The notes under the pieces: generated by a model
Told to the model about the DNA's origin: nothing
The model's input: the letters and a program-made list of their open reading frames with translations, nothing else
Databases searched by the model: none
Program-made: the position numbers and the translations under genes
Shown: piece by piece, positions 25,500 to 38,034 of the stretch
Position numbering within the stretch: position 1 is the first letter of the stretch
Layout: the number at the start of each line of letters is the position of its first letter
Assembly (NCBI RefSeq): GCF_037975245.1
Contig: NC_092577.1
Location: 8,153,001 to 8,217,000 of the forward strand
Source: Apostichopus japonicus
Lineage: Eukaryota; Echinodermata; Holothuroidea; Aspidochirotida; Stichopodidae
DNA length: 64,000 nt
Direction: 5' to 3'

Positions 25500-28400
25500 T
25501 TAATTTACCGGATGGTAATTGTTCAAAATTAACCACATTACCAGTTATTTTGAACAACCCACCACTCCCCCTTTCTGGCCCAGGTTCCTTCAAAAACCTA
25601 TTTTATACACAGTAGTTATTCAAAAGATATAATGCAAATATTTTAAATCATTCTTAGTTCAGATTCACCGTTTTCATTTTTTGTATCATAATGCTGCTGC
25701 TTATTCGTAGTACTGTACATATAGCGGATGGTACAAAGAGAGAGTTAAACTTTTAAGTAGTCACCTCTCCTTTAATTTTGCTAGCATTTTAAAATACATC
25801 AAATCGATGAAATATACCTAAAAAACAATTTTTTTTCTTTCATTTTAAAGTTAAAACCAGATCTGCCCATTTATATAATCCTACTGGTACAACACATTTA
25901 TGTCAGTAACGTATACATACATTAATCTAAATAACTAATACAATATAATCAATAGAGATCCCTCAAATCCCTTTAGCGGGAACTATGAATCTAACCGTTT
26001 GAAATTAGCCTCAGCAGGCGATGAAAATAGAAATAACTTCAGACCCAATTCTTACATGTATAAGAAGGTGAAGCTAGTATGTACATAGGTTATGACATAT
26101 ATGAAATAGGTCTGATTATGTTCCGATGCTGGTTTAAAAACAACCAGATTTCACATGAGTTCAAGCATCTATCATAGTTATAATAATTTATCAAGCTGAT
26201 GAAAATTGTGAAGTGCTTTTCGATGGCGATTAATTTGATACTGCAAACGAAACCAACTTTGTTAATGCTACATTCGTTAAGTTAGTCTTGTCATCCAACC
26301 ATTGCTGTAAACGGATCATCCAGCTTCTTCAAAGGAGAGTTTATTGTACCTCTGAGATGCTTTTAACAAAATGCAGAAAGCAATATACGGCAAAGGCTTA
26401 GAATCTTTATATTCGTGCCACAGTATCTTGAAAACACGCAGATTCATGTGGGTGATCTTTTGAACAACGTGTACGTATACAACATCACAAATTACGTGTC
26501 CAGTTCTTTGGTTACCATGGTATCTAGACAACAGAACTAAGCAATAGTATAATTGCCCTCACATTCTAACTGGTGATATGGTATCGTTGTGTAAATGTGC
26601 ATGAGGAGTGATTTAATCACAGCTTAACCTAAACATCGGTGATGATTTACTCCAAGGAGCATATCTGGTGCCACTACAAATATATATTTTCAAGATCTTT
26701 TTCTACAGTTTATTCCAAAGCACTAATTTCATATTTTCAAAATTTACAAAAATAGTCTTTAATTTTCTTTCATTTTATCAAAAACGTTTCACCTCTTCCT
26801 TCATTTATGTCAATCGACATGATGTCCAGCATTTGCACTCTGGTTAACGGTGAGTCTGATGTTCACAGGAAATTTCGTTTATATATATGCACTCCAAACA
26901 CAAATGATAGGTAATGAAACCAGTTTTTGATATGACTTTAAAACCATGCAAAGAACAACGTTACATCGCGCTGCTTTGCACCGGTCACCATCCGTTACAT
27001 CACTAGTTCATCCTCATTTCTGACTTAGAAACTACAGGTATTAAATGTCTCATATACAGGAACATTTACCTTGATAAATTTGAGGTAATAATTGAGAAAG
27101 ATTGAACTTAGAGGAAAGAGTAGCAAAAGTGGTCTTTTACAATTTCTGTTCCGTTCCGTTTTTTGCTACAATCTGCTGGTATGTAAACTTGAACGTTAAA
27201 GGAACGAGAAGGACTTGAAAACATAATGTTGCTTCATTCTTTCAGGGAAGATTAAAGTAAGATTATTAACAAACAACTATCCATGACACTATATGTGTGA
27301 GACACAAATTTTCTAAATCTGGATCAACGACAAATAATTCAGTGATTAGGAGCAGTCTCAGGGTATCCAATAATTCTGTGAATATTGCACGGTTTGGTCA
27401 TTTTACAACCTATGGCGTAATAGGCAGCTTTATTTAATGGAAGACCAACTTCTCCTTACACCAGAGAAATCGAAAATATTACTAAAACCAGTGAAAACCA
27501 GGGAGCCTTCTACAAAGGAAAATATGCAAGGGCAGCTACCGTAAGCTACAAGGTCGGCTAAGCGGAATGTTCTTACGACTGTTGTATGTGCAATGATGAA
27601 CATTTGAGGCGACTTAAAATGAGCATAAACAAGACTGGTGCAACATGATTGACAACATTCTAAGGTTTCGTATTTATTTCATATTTATTATTTGATTAAG
27701 ATATGTTTTAATGTCATTCATATTTACTACGGTTAAGTTTTGTTTCAGAAGAATAATACCATTGTTTCACGAGGATGTACAGTGGTATGTTGGAAACATT
27801 AAGCAGGGTCGGTTATGTCAATTATTTTGAAATTTTTTAATTGTTGAAATGATATGCTCGGTTGTTAATGATCCTAACAATGCTCATGATTTACTAACAT
27901 AATGTTATTACAAAAATATATTTTGAAGATATGTATTTCTGTTCACATCCAGATTTGTATCAGGTTGTTGCTCTACGTTTGGATTAACGTGATACAAAAG
28001 TTTACGTGAATCGTTCCTGTATTATTTGGCGCCCTCAACTCTCCACCCAATCCTAGACACTAATGATAAGCAATGAATGAGGTTGAAAGGTCCAGGAGTG
28101 GCAATAAAATATATTTAACAATTGAAGATAATTAGCAAGATACAATCAACAATTAACCGATGGCAAATTATGAATATTTAAATCATATTACCAGTTACCG
28201 AGTAAACCGTAGTTGACACAACTCTACTCCAACCCCTCCCCCCTTCCCAACCCCGGATCCTGACTCATTCAAAATCGTATAATGTATGTAAGTTTGTGTC
28301 TGTTCAAAACACGAGAGAAATAATACGAATATCTGTCTTATATTCATATTTTATCAAGTGATTGCAGTTTTTTGGGTTACCATGGTATCCGTACAACAGA

Positions 28401-29540
28401 ACAACAAAGCGGGTTAGTAGAGCTGCACATACTACTTCAGAGTATCTTTCTATTTTCTAATTTATTGCCATTTAACACGAATGCAATGTTCACCATCCCC
28501 CCTCCCTTCCCTCTCAAAAAAAAAGAAAACAAAAGAAAGCGTAATAGATCGGAACACTTGCAATGTCATTAATGAAAATAGTTTCTCTTCCCTTAATACA
28601 TATAAATGACCAAGAAAGACCATGGCAAGCATTACCATTCAAAAGAATATACTAGAGTTTATTGGTTTCAAATAAAAACCAGACCCGTCCTCCATTATAT
28701 CTAAGACTACTGGACCCATACACTTATGTCAGTAACGTGTACACAAGTTAATCCATTGGCAATATTAATTCCAAAGGAAGAAGACCATAATGAATGTTTG
28801 TGTTGTTTCTTCTACAATATGCTGGTAACAAAATTGGCCGTTAAAGGAAAGATAAGGACCTAGAATACAAAATGTTACTTTATTTCACCAAAATCACACC
28901 AGGTTAGATGAGAGTATGCATAGATTTCAATGGCTTGGAAACAAACAAATAAAACATGGCAATTAATTTGTGGGACACACTATTGTCTGAATTTGATTAA
29001 ACGATAAATAGTTCACTAGTAAGTAGCAGCCATTGGTTGTAGCAAATAACTACATATCTAAATTAGTTACAGGGCTTACCAGTTATATGTACACATTATA
29101 TGGACTGGTCAAAGATATAACATATTACGTAACATAAAGCTTTATTTAATTTTATTAATACAATTACCCAGTGACTTAATTCTCAACTTTATTTGAGTTG
29201 AACATTACGAAAGTATAGAAACCAAGTTAACATAACAATTTTTGAGTCAAATTTCCAATACATCTGTTCCTATTACTAACTTCCAAGTTTACCCCATCAT
29301 TCTGTGCATTTGATCAGTTTCAAAATACCATAGAAATAGTTAAATTTAATTTGATTGGCCTATTACTTGACCAAAACCAACAATTTAAAAATATATCTAT
29401 TAGTGTTAAAACCAGGCATGGAAGACCTACGTCTCACAGTAACCAAAATAACAAAAATATATCCATGTCAATGTCTATATAAAACCAGTGAGCTGGTACA
29501 GTTAGACACAGGGTCAGTTAAACGGTATGTTACACCATAG
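25500..29540. repeat. Diverged duplicated blocks (at least two copies)
   Basis: Several blocks recur at recognisable similarity. TTTATGTCAGTAACGT at 25900 matches CTTATGTCAGTAACGT near 28726. GGTTACCATGGTATC at about 26511 matches about 28376. CTACAATCTGCTGGTA...CGTTAAAGGAA at 27168-27205 matches CTACAATATGCTGGTA...CGTTAAAGGAA at 28813-28845. ACCAGTGAAAACCAGG-type words at 27480 resemble 29480. The order of blocks is not fully preserved, so the copies have been rearranged or are nested. No coding capacity is seen. It may be an old non-autonomous element or a local segmental duplication within the intron. Confidence 0.45.
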
Positions 29541-29564
29541 ATCAGGAGTGTGACTGCAAATGCA

Positions 29565-29735
29565 TAAGTACGTACGTAATGGTACAATGCACGTACGTAA
29601 TATTATTTCGTGCGTAAGTAGTATTATTCCGTACGTACGTAGTAATGATCACGTATGTACGTAGAACATACCACGTACGTACGTTATAAATGTCACGTAC
29701 GTTTGTGATATTATTACGTGCGTAAGTACATAATA
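29565..29735. repeat. ACGTACGT palindrome array
   Basis: CACGTACGT, CGTACGTACGT and CGTGCGTAAGTA words recur about every 25-35 bp (about ten occurrences), each separated by AATATTATT- or ATAAATGT-type spacers. Each core is self-complementary. There is no coding content; the minus-strand open frames across it simply translate the repeat. Confidence 0.8.
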
Positions 29736-31088
29736 CTTTTTTTTTTGCAACCATGTCCTCTCTAGAGCTTCGTACTTTATACAACCCCTCAAAATAATAG
29801 GACGGTATATGTCAAAAATGATTGTAATATACGTAACAAACATGTCAAAACCTTTTATATTTATCTAAATAGTTATAATACTCTCACTGATAATCTTACT
29901 GATATGGAAGTAACACGAGTGTTTCAATATAGAACTAATCATTGGATGGACTGAATAAGATTCATAAAAACAATGCTCCCATATCAGGACCCTCCACCAC
30001 CCCCCCCCCCCCATTCCCTGTTCTATTCTCTCAATGTTCTCTTATTTCTTATGAGGCGATCTGAATTCCGCTTTTCTCTGAATGTCGCAAAAGATTACGT
30101 TGCATCTTTACAAACTGAAACTACTAGAATTTAGTATCCTTCACTCATTGCTGTATGCTTATATGCAGTGACGGCTGCCTCGAAATGAGTTTTATAAAAA
30201 AACAATAAGAGTGATTTTCTCCATATACTTTAATCGTACTGAACTATAAGAATATATGCTTTGTACGAAGTGTATATTATTTCAGACATTTCTGATTTGA
30301 AAATATATTAAATCACATTTAGATGAAGAAATAACGGGGATAATATGCAGAAAAAGTGTTTCCAATTGTAGACCTGAATTTTTTTTTATTATTTAACGTT
30401 AGTTTCGTTGTCCCATCATCTAATGTATTATTATCGAATTAATATTAAATATATGACCTTGTTGCCTTAATTCAAAGTTGATTTGACAGTGGTAGAAGAA
30501 ACTAAAGAAAATTAATCCCAATTATATAAGTCTTTCTTTAAGGATTATAGATCACATCTCTAAGGGTGAAATTGACACCACGAATGTTAAAACTGTGGTA
30601 CCCTTCAACAAATGAGTAGTCTTCAGTAGATATATAGTAGACAGATATTCATAAATATTCACTATTTTTTGATGAAGAAGGCTTTTTCCTTCAATATTAG
30701 CAAAATTAGTAATACAATCCTGATTCAATGAAAACTTAGCAAATGTGTCTCGTTTCTGCAAGCCAGTATTGTGCCTTTATAATATACCTGTGAGAGAAAA
30801 TCTTGAATAAAAAAGAAATTTATGGTTCGGTAATCAGGGACAATATTTGAAAGGGCAACCATATTAAAAGAAATCTGACCAATGTTTTGGAGCAGGAGCA
30901 AGTAGATCTCTGTAAATTTATGTAAAATTATAGTGCTACCATCAACTAAGTGCATTTGATCGACTATGTTGTCACTATTAATTATTTTATATTTACTGGT
31001 AGAGTAATACAGAGAGCATCTTAGCTCAAATAAGCTGACAAGAATGCATAATAAGCATTATCTGTAAGAAAGGAGCACATTCTCTTAC
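29736..31088. other. Non-coding stretch, probable intron
   Basis: There is no supported gene. A C-run lies at about 29999-30012. Open frames at 30552-30955 on the minus strand lack recognisable motifs. Confidence 0.4.
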
Positions 31089-31147
31089 CTGCCATAGACC
31101 GGTCTGTAGATTCAGGCGACGAGAACCAATAACTTGATCGTGCCATA
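31089..31147 (-). CDS. 59-nt exon of an unknown minus-strand gene
   Basis: It starts after TTATTCATCAG at 31147 and ends CAG|GTAAGAG at 31089. With one base from the previous exon it encodes V then WHDQVIGSRRLNLQTGLWQ, and it ends in phase 0. The previous exon ends phase 1 (AAA G), so the join is in frame. The exon would otherwise be invisible as an open frame because of its length. I do not recognise the family; Trp/Arg/Gln content suggests a folded domain. Confidence 0.55.
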
Positions 31148-33388
31148 CTGATGAATAAAATGAACGAAATTGATGAAAATACAAGTGCAATTTAAATCTC
31201 TCTCTTTTTAAAAGGGGGGGGGGGGGGCTGCAATAAAATGTTATACAGTATATTCACCGGATTTATGTTGGCCCTCGATGATACCCTCATATCAACTGAG
31301 AAATCAATCTGGTTGATTCCTTAAGTTTGATCTGATCAGTTTACAATCCTTATATTTCAGTAAGATTACCAATCAGTTTACTATCATTATCAATTCGGTT
31401 TTATACCTGATTAGTTTGCAACCATATCCTCTTAGTTACTAACCAATCAGGTTAGAATTGTTGTCGTCTCATTAGCATAACTGATTAGTTGTATATTTAC
31501 CATGCATGACACATGTAAAACAACTCAAATAGGAGTGAATATTGAACTAAATTAAAAAAACAAATCCTGATAGTCGAGTATTCGATGCTCAGATCAAGAA
31601 TAACCACACAACATCAGTGACGTCATCACAGATTATGAAAGCAAATAATTAAAATGTTAATAATAACAAAAAAATGTATTTGGATGTAAGCCTAAAAAAA
31701 ATCATCGTCATAATCACGTGATCACATTGCCAATGTCCTGAGAGTATGTGAGTTGTGTAAACTAAGGATAATATTTCTTGTTCCCGTCACTTTCTTAGTT
31801 ATAAAAATGTAAATCAGATATTTTTCTTTGATAGTTAATGTTTTCAAAGGCTGCGATGCGAATTCCCCGGAAGCTGCAGAATTCTTAGAAATAGGAAGAA
31901 GCGTAACCTCAACATTGCGCAGAACGTTTTTAAGACCTAAAAGCGGGGTCGAGGGGCTCAGTGAAAAAGCAGCATTTCTAATATTTTGTTCTGTTATAGC
32001 GAGTTCAACCACAAAAACTACGTTTACATAATGTAAAGGATTTTAATTTCTCTGGAAAATATTGAAGCACTGGTTGGTTCCACGAGGGGAAGCCCCTCAG
32101 AAACCACATGTTATAAATATATTATAGTTCTATAGATGTATTCCAAGCAGGTTGGTGGGGATCCGTTGGACTTAAGCAGCAGCGTTTGCAGATATGTTCC
32201 GTTCTCTTGAAGTTATTGTGAAACACTGAAATCCATTTATGAGAAGATCTCAATTTCCAACGGATTGAAGTGCAAGGAGGGTGAAGTGGTGGGTGCAAAG
32301 CATTTGGAATCTGCTGCATTTTATTTGCCTAATATTATCAAAATCTGGGATATATAAACGTAAGGGAATAACAGACAGACCGATTCTGTTTTCTTGTCTT
32401 CGTTTTTGTATACTCTTACTTTTGTAAGTGTACGACCATGATAACTTTATCTTCAATTTGTCGACCGAATTGGCATCAATTTCAGACCGAGCGGTGTAAC
32501 ACACCCTTTTGTGTATTTATGAGTTCCCTTGAGATACTATTTTCCTGTTTCCTAGTACAGCGTTAGTGTAAGCAAAGAACTCTTTCAGTATCATATTAGT
32601 CTCACTAGACGTTTACTCTAAACTTTTACGATTTACAATTGATGTTCATATGATAAGGAAAATATATAATTAAATGTCTACTGATAATTTAAATCAGTTT
32701 TTGCATGGTGGCCATGACAACTATGTGAAACAAAAGAAAAAGTGGCCCGTTTTGGAACAGAGAATGAGTGAACACCATTGTTTACCTCCGTGCTTTATTT
32801 CCTTAATAGAAATGTACAAATAAATAAAATATGGTTTTATATTCGCATATAATTCTAAATGTTTTCCTTCATATCATTACCCACTTTTTATTTATCATAT
32901 TATTTCTTAAGAAGGGGGGTAGGGGGTTGACAGATTCCGATGGGCACAATATTACTTCAAAAACGTGCACAATAATTGTCGCAGTTTAATAAATTGCCCA
33001 AAATGTATGATACTACGTCCTTTTGGAAAGAGATTTATAGCATCAATTGATGTAATTGCTACTCTCAAAAACATCTTATAGGGCTGTGATCTCGAAAGAG
33101 CGAAATGGAAGGAATAAGACTTATCTCTTAAATCAACCAAGCTTAGCAATATTAAGTGTTGTTACATTTCTATTATTCGATTTGTTATTTACTGTCACAA
33201 GACTCTGTTTTGGGTGTTTGCTTCATTTAAAACTGGAATCATGTGTTGCTGTTCCATTACTCTCTTGTAAGTGAATCAACTACACTTTACATCTCAAAAG
33301 AAATTCACAAAGTTGGCTGGTTGGTAAAGCCTTTAAATATATGTTTGAAATTTGGAATGTGTCCGTTATGACGTCATTGTGACAATAC
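31148..33388. other. Non-coding stretch, probable intron
   Basis: Overlapping open frames on both strands at 31722-32031 and 32122-32504 have no recognisable motif. A poly-G tract lies at about 31216-31227. In the proposed gene this is the intron between exons 33389 and 31147. Confidence 0.4.
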
Positions 33389-33465
33389 CTTTCACGTTTC
33401 TTGACTTTAAGGATGATGGAATGGATCCAACCGGAATAGTGTCTGGCAGATCGTACCACTGAAAC
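33389..33465 (-). CDS. 77-nt exon of an unknown minus-strand gene
   Basis: It starts after CTCTCTCCATAG (33465) and ends AAAG|GTATTG (33389). It enters phase 2 and leaves phase 1, giving FQWYDLPDTIPVGSIPSSLK followed by SRNVK. Only this frame is open. It is the most upstream exon I can place; at least one earlier exon must exist, since no ATG is available. The Trp-Tyr and Pro-rich sequence is unlike any transposon protein I know, so a host gene is the simplest reading. The function is unknown. Confidence 0.5.
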
Positions 33466-34300
33466 CTATGGAGAGAGGTAGAATAATCAGCGTGTAAGAT
33501 GTAGAAGACATAGAGGAATGTCTTCCTAGTCAGGTTTATTGTTTACCAAATCAATAAAGATAAACAAAGTAAACAGCGAATAACAATGAAATAAATCACA
33601 TCTGATTGATCATTCTGATCAGAATTTATTATAATTACAAGTCTTGTGTTTCAACGATCCCACGAAAAATAAATTAGAATGGATCATAGAATTGAAGAAG
33701 GGAAAATGACGTCATGCGACATATACTGAAGCCACCCATCCAACTGGTGGCGCTTTGCTTGTACGGCAAGAAAGTACCGACGTGTAATACAAACACTACG
33801 TCCTTGACATAACTAAAGTGATAGAGTTGACATATATCACTCGAAATATTATAGTTCACTGGTAAAATATAAATCTAGAAATAATGAAACTTACAGCTAA
33901 ATTATTGATTCTTAATCTCAAAATAGTTTTTAGATGCTACAAATTACATTTTTAATGAATAGCGGGATGACAAACCTGTAAACACTTTTACTAAAACGGA
34001 GGAAGAATGGAATGGAGAGGGGTAGGAGGGTCGAGTATATAGAAACAGTCATTACTGGGCAAAACAACTGGTCCTCCAGGGTGATTTCAGTAACAAAGTA
34101 ATTACAAAATGTTGCAATGAACAAGGCAGATATTTCATGTTTCCTTATTAGTTAAGCATTTATTCATTATCACCCTTCAATTATGTAATCACATTGCAAA
34201 CATTGTTTTTTGTCATTGATCTAACTCAAATTGTACAAACTTATAACATTGTTGTGGAGTTGATAAGAATTTTCTTAACCATTACGGTGACAGCCCGATA
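33466..34300. other. Non-coding stretch
   Basis: No coding frame could be supported. A pyrimidine-rich run on the minus strand (34035-33990) looks like a splice-acceptor tract, but no exon with a proper acceptor and matching phase was found. Confidence 0.35.
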
Positions 34301-34690
34301 TTCTTAAGGTTCTATATTCATAGGGTTCATTGTTCACAAGGGTTATTATCCATAAGGTTCATTGTTCAAGGTTCGCTATTTATAATGAGCAAAAAGGTTC
34401 ATTGTTCAAAAGGTTCGCTATTCAAAATGGAAATAAAGGAACGTTATTCATATTAGAAGGGGATCTTAATTTATAAGGTCCGGTATTCATAATGAAAACA
34501 AAGGCTCGTTATTCATAATAGGGCGAAGGGTTCGATATTCATAATAGAGCAAAGGGTTCGTAATCCATAATAGACAAAATGGTTCGTTATTCATAATAGG
34601 AAGAAAGGTTTGATATTCATAATGGAACAAAGGGTCCGTTATTCATAATAGGCCTAGCCAAAAAGGGTTCGGTGTCATTCACAATAAGGA
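34301..34690 (+). repeat. Left inverted arm: degenerate GGTTCGTTATTCATAAT array
   Basis: A unit of about 25-32 bp around GGTTCG(T/A)TATTCATAATA(G)G is repeated at least twelve times with much variation. The part from about 34401 on aligns co-linearly with the reverse complement of 44345-44030, including the distinctive interruption GGGGATCTTAATTTATAAGG (left) against GGGATCTTAATTCATAAGG (right). This shows shared descent of the two arms and not two unrelated arrays. The outer border and any target duplication are not resolved. Confidence 0.8.
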
Positions 34691-34839
34691 AAAGGACCGC
34701 CTTTAGGAAACGTACAAGTTTTTGCGGTTAATATGTCGAAAATGTAGGTTTTGCTGCAGGGGGTAGAGTAAAGCATGGTCTTGATAGGGTGTGGCTCATA
34801 TTCTCTGCAAAATTATGCATCCGCCACCATCTGGTGGTG

Positions 34840-35005
34840 CCCCTGTACCAGTACAAACTGACGCAAATATTCCATATTCAGTCAATATTGCCCTAGTCCC
34901 ACTGGGACAATTTGTACTGGATTTACCGGTACAATTGTTCTGCTCGGACCTATTGTACAAGGCCAGATGGTACAGACTGTCTCCCGGACAGTATATGCTA
35001 TGGTT
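34840..35005. repeat. Inner inverted motif cluster (GGAC...TGTACC words), left side
   Basis: Short GTAC/GGAC words alternate here (GTACCAGTACAAACTG, GGGACAATTTGTACTGG, TGTACAAGGCCAGATGGTACAG, CCCGGACAG). A similar cluster in the opposite orientation and mirrored position lies at about 43720-43890. The two are not clearly co-linear at base level. They may be subterminal repeats of the same large element. Confidence 0.45.
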
Positions 35006-35170
35006 AAACGAAAGGGAGACATTATTTCACGATCATATATTTTGTTGTAAATTGTGTTCCCCCTGATCACAATGTCCGCCGTAGCAGTTACGTTAGAGTA
35101 GCAACAATTTAATTAGTAATGGACTCTGGCAGTATCCGTATTATTACCAATTTGTCACATTCGGCCTCCG

Positions 35171-35178
35171 TATATATA
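35171..35178 (+). promoter_or_regulatory. Possible TATA box of the integrase gene
   Basis: TATATATA lies about 40 bp upstream of the ATG at 35217 of the integrase remnant, in an otherwise less A/T-biased patch. That placement suits a core promoter with a very short leader. There is no independent support. Confidence 0.3.
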
Positions 35179-35216
35179 GCAGTTAGTCGATCGATCGTGC
35201 CGTGCGACCACTAAAA

Positions 35217-37245
35217 ATGGATAAGCTTGCAGAAAAAGTGAGACAAATTGCCGATATTCTAAGAGATGAGAGCTATCCAAGTGGTTTCACAAAAATAAAA
35301 CAGAGAAGGTTCTTATGGAGACAAAGTCAGTCTTTCAGACTGGCTGAAAATGGAACTCTTGCGTACCGAAATTGAAGGAAAGTTTTGCTATATAGGGATT
35401 CTCAACTCGCCCAAATCGAGGCAGCTCATACTGACTAGTGGCATTTAAGGTAAGTAATGTAACTTACAGCATAGGAAACACACTAGGCCTTTGGTTGTTA
35501 AATGGCGAACGGCCATTCCAAAATTAAAATATAACCAGGCCTCGAGATATTCTTTTACCACGTTTGGCTAGTTGTAAAAACTCATTCGCAAAAGTCAAGC
35601 AATTGCTTATGCAACATTAAAATCAGTTGTATGCTTGAGCAAAGTTGTAAGTGCATGAAAAAAGTAATTAAGGCCTAGTTCTTTTCGTTTTGTTTACCCA
35701 ATTGTCATAACAAATTTTTGTGAAAAATATTATAAATTTCCACCTTTTATCGCTCTGCCTATCAAAGAAGCTAATTAGCATAACCAAATCATATCACTAA
35801 CGCTTACAGAGATAGTCTGGTATGCATGCATGGACACTTTGAAATGGAAGTAATGGACTATAGCATATAGCCTATCCTACATCTAGAGGAAAGTGGCACT
35901 AGTGCTATATACGTAACAAATTCACGTTCATTAATTTTAGTTGGTAAGAACAGATATGGAAGACCTGATAGTACATTTTTTGGTGTCCCATATTTTCTAC
36001 ATGACAAACCTCACTGCAGAAGAAAACTTCATAAATATCTATAGACCCCAATAATGGCCATGCAATATGTACAATAATGGGAATATTTCCATTTCAAACA
36101 TTGATAAAGAGCGTAATTCAATTTTAGGGCACTTCAGCTAGAACTACCCATTCTGCAGCCCATATAGTCGTGCGTGGCTTTTTTTGTTGGGGGGGGGGGC
36201 AAAAAACATGATATCTCCTTGATAATGAATTTTTTTATCTATTTGAAGGTGCTCATCTTGGCATAGATAAACCAGACAACAGATTATGTCTAGAATCTAT
36301 GGAAAAGGATGAACGTTGATGTAACAAGGTATGTTCATCATGATGTCAAAGCGTCATTGTCCTGTAGAGTGTAGACCTACGGACAAGTCTCCATAGTATA
36401 CCTGTAACTGGATTATGGAAACAGGTAAATTCTCAAGCTGTTCTGATTTTACAGGTTTTCCGCAGTATGCAGTGAAGGTTTAGTTTAGTTAATGTCACTC
36501 TTTCTGGACAAGTTAAATATTTACAAGTCTAAAAGTAGTCTGCATAGGCCCTACATTTTGGCCACTTTAATTGCTAGAAGTTTTCAAAAGTACTTTTTGG
36601 GGGGATAATAACCCTTTAAATTGTGCTCAGACATTCTCAATGATGACACAAGATGATTGAATGTGCAGTGAGGTAATTTCCCTCCAGTGTAGTAATAAAC
36701 ATACTAAAAGAATATTGACCATAGTGAAATTTGGCATATTTAGGAGCATACAGAATACCTTTAAGCCACACTTTGGGATAACTAACCATCAATATAGGCA
36801 TATAATTGTAAGTTGCAAAAGGTGGACGGTACCACTTTTCTGGTTTAGTGGTTTAAGCAATTGTAAATATATGGTACAGTATGGTGTAAGTTACATTTCA
36901 TGTTTGCAAGGTAAAAATAATTGGCCTAAATCCACCAACACCCTGTTTCGATCAGATATCCCACTATTTTGATCTAGATCTGTGTACAGAATGAAGCAAT
37001 GGAATAGAACAACAGTCAAGACAAAGCCTGCAACCTGTAAATGTTTTTTTTTTAATTAGAACCTAAATGCTGTCTTCTTTCTTAACAGGTTGGGTGTTGA
37101 TCTTATTGGTCCTGTGCCACTAGCAGATGTCAGGGATTGTACAGTTTAACACTATGTGACTAGTCAAAGTGGCCTGAGACTAAATCAGTGCCTGACAAGA
37201 CTGCAGCACCAACTTCTAATTTCATTACTGAAATGATGATGCGGT
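35217..37245 (+). pseudogene. Decayed intron-containing integrase (Ginger/GIN/KRBA2-like)
   Basis: Exon 1 (35217-35449, donor AAG|GTAAGT) starts MDKLAEKVRQIADILRDESY, has YPSGFTKIKQRRFLWR, and after a TGA at codon 53 continues RKVLLYRDSQLAQIEAAH. A second segment (acceptor at 36249) begins GAHLGIDK and, with shifts, MNVDVTRYV. Together these look like the H2C2 zinc-binding region of retroviral-type integrases. A third (from 37089, after CTTAACAG) reads GVDLIGPVPLADVRD, then in another frame SKWPETKSVPDKTAAPTSNF and ITEMMMR. This is the start of the rve catalytic core, with the first Asp in GVDLIGP. The last catalytic Glu region is not seen. A stand-alone, intron-bearing integrase between long inverted repeats suggests a Ginger-type DNA transposon, or a GIN/KRBA2-like gene, and not an LTR element. 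Multiple stops and frameshifts make it dead. Confidence 0.65.
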
Positions 37246-37369
37246 AAACATGTCAAAAACATTTAATAATTTTCTATAGTTAGTGCCATTAATGAATGGC
37301 ATCATATCTGTTATTTGTACAATGCAAATAACTGATAGTGCATGGTAGAATAGCCAACACTGCTGTGTG

Positions 37370-38034
37370 CAGGAGCGGCGATTTGTTTCAAATATTGGCG
37401 GGGGGGGGGGGGACATTTGCTTGGATGCAGGCGATTTACTATCAAAGCAGAGCGCCACCATTGGTTGGCGCGCAGCGTACAAGGAAATTTCTGGTTTTGA
37501 TAGCCCCAGGATCACCGGAAATGGCACTTTGCCGGCTTGAAAATGACCAACTAGACGTACAATTTTGCCTGAGAACCAAGTTTTTCCCAATAGTTTTCTT
37601 TCATTCATAACCTTTTTCAAGATTGTCATTCGTCACACATCTTGTTCGACCTCATCGCATCTCCTGTGGATCATTACTTTTGTAGGTAATTCTACGTAAC
37701 GCATACATAACCCGTCAGCCCCACTTTTCAAGGTTTTAAGCCCATTATTTGCAAAAAATTTCATCTATGGACAATCAAGTAAGAAACAAAAACCCTTCAA
37801 CCCCTAACAGACCGGTCAAAGTTGCACGAGTAGAGGGAAGTATGATGAGGAATGTTGGTCAAGGAATTTTCGAAAATTCAAACACAGTTAATTTATTGTT
37901 GTACGAATATTAAAACCTCTTATAACGGCTACTATAAAACTACGATATCATAAAAAATACCATAAAAATGTGCTCGAGGGGGAGGGGCTGTCTCCATCCT
38001 TAGCCCTCCCCCCCCCACCTTGGCTACGCGCCTG
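37370..38034. mobile_element. hAT-like non-autonomous repeat(s) with poly-G/poly-C ends
   Basis: The left end reads CAGGAGCGGCGATT...GGCGGGGGG and the right end ...CCCCCCCACCTTGGCTACGCGCCTG, both typical hAT-style termini. The eight flanking bases do not match (GCTGTGTG against CGGTTAGA) and the two termini differ from each other, so these may be two truncated copies side by side. The block at 37445-37530 (GAGCGCCACCATTGGTTGGCGCGC...ATCACCGGAAATGGC) is related to the MITE at 1371-1676 and to 39558-39640. It interrupts the integrase remnant's 3' part. Confidence 0.55.

Noticed and set aside
31722-32031. Overlapping open frames on both strands (about 96 and 67 codons)
   Set aside because: Neither has a recognisable motif or splice borders in the right phase; openness on both strands argues for chance.
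33930-34124. Possible extra exon upstream of the exon at 33465 (would end in phase 2, as needed)
   Set aside because: The donor is weak (CAG|GTTTGT) and no AG acceptor with a good tract opens the frame; the pyrimidine-rich part looks like a splice tract and not like coding sequence.
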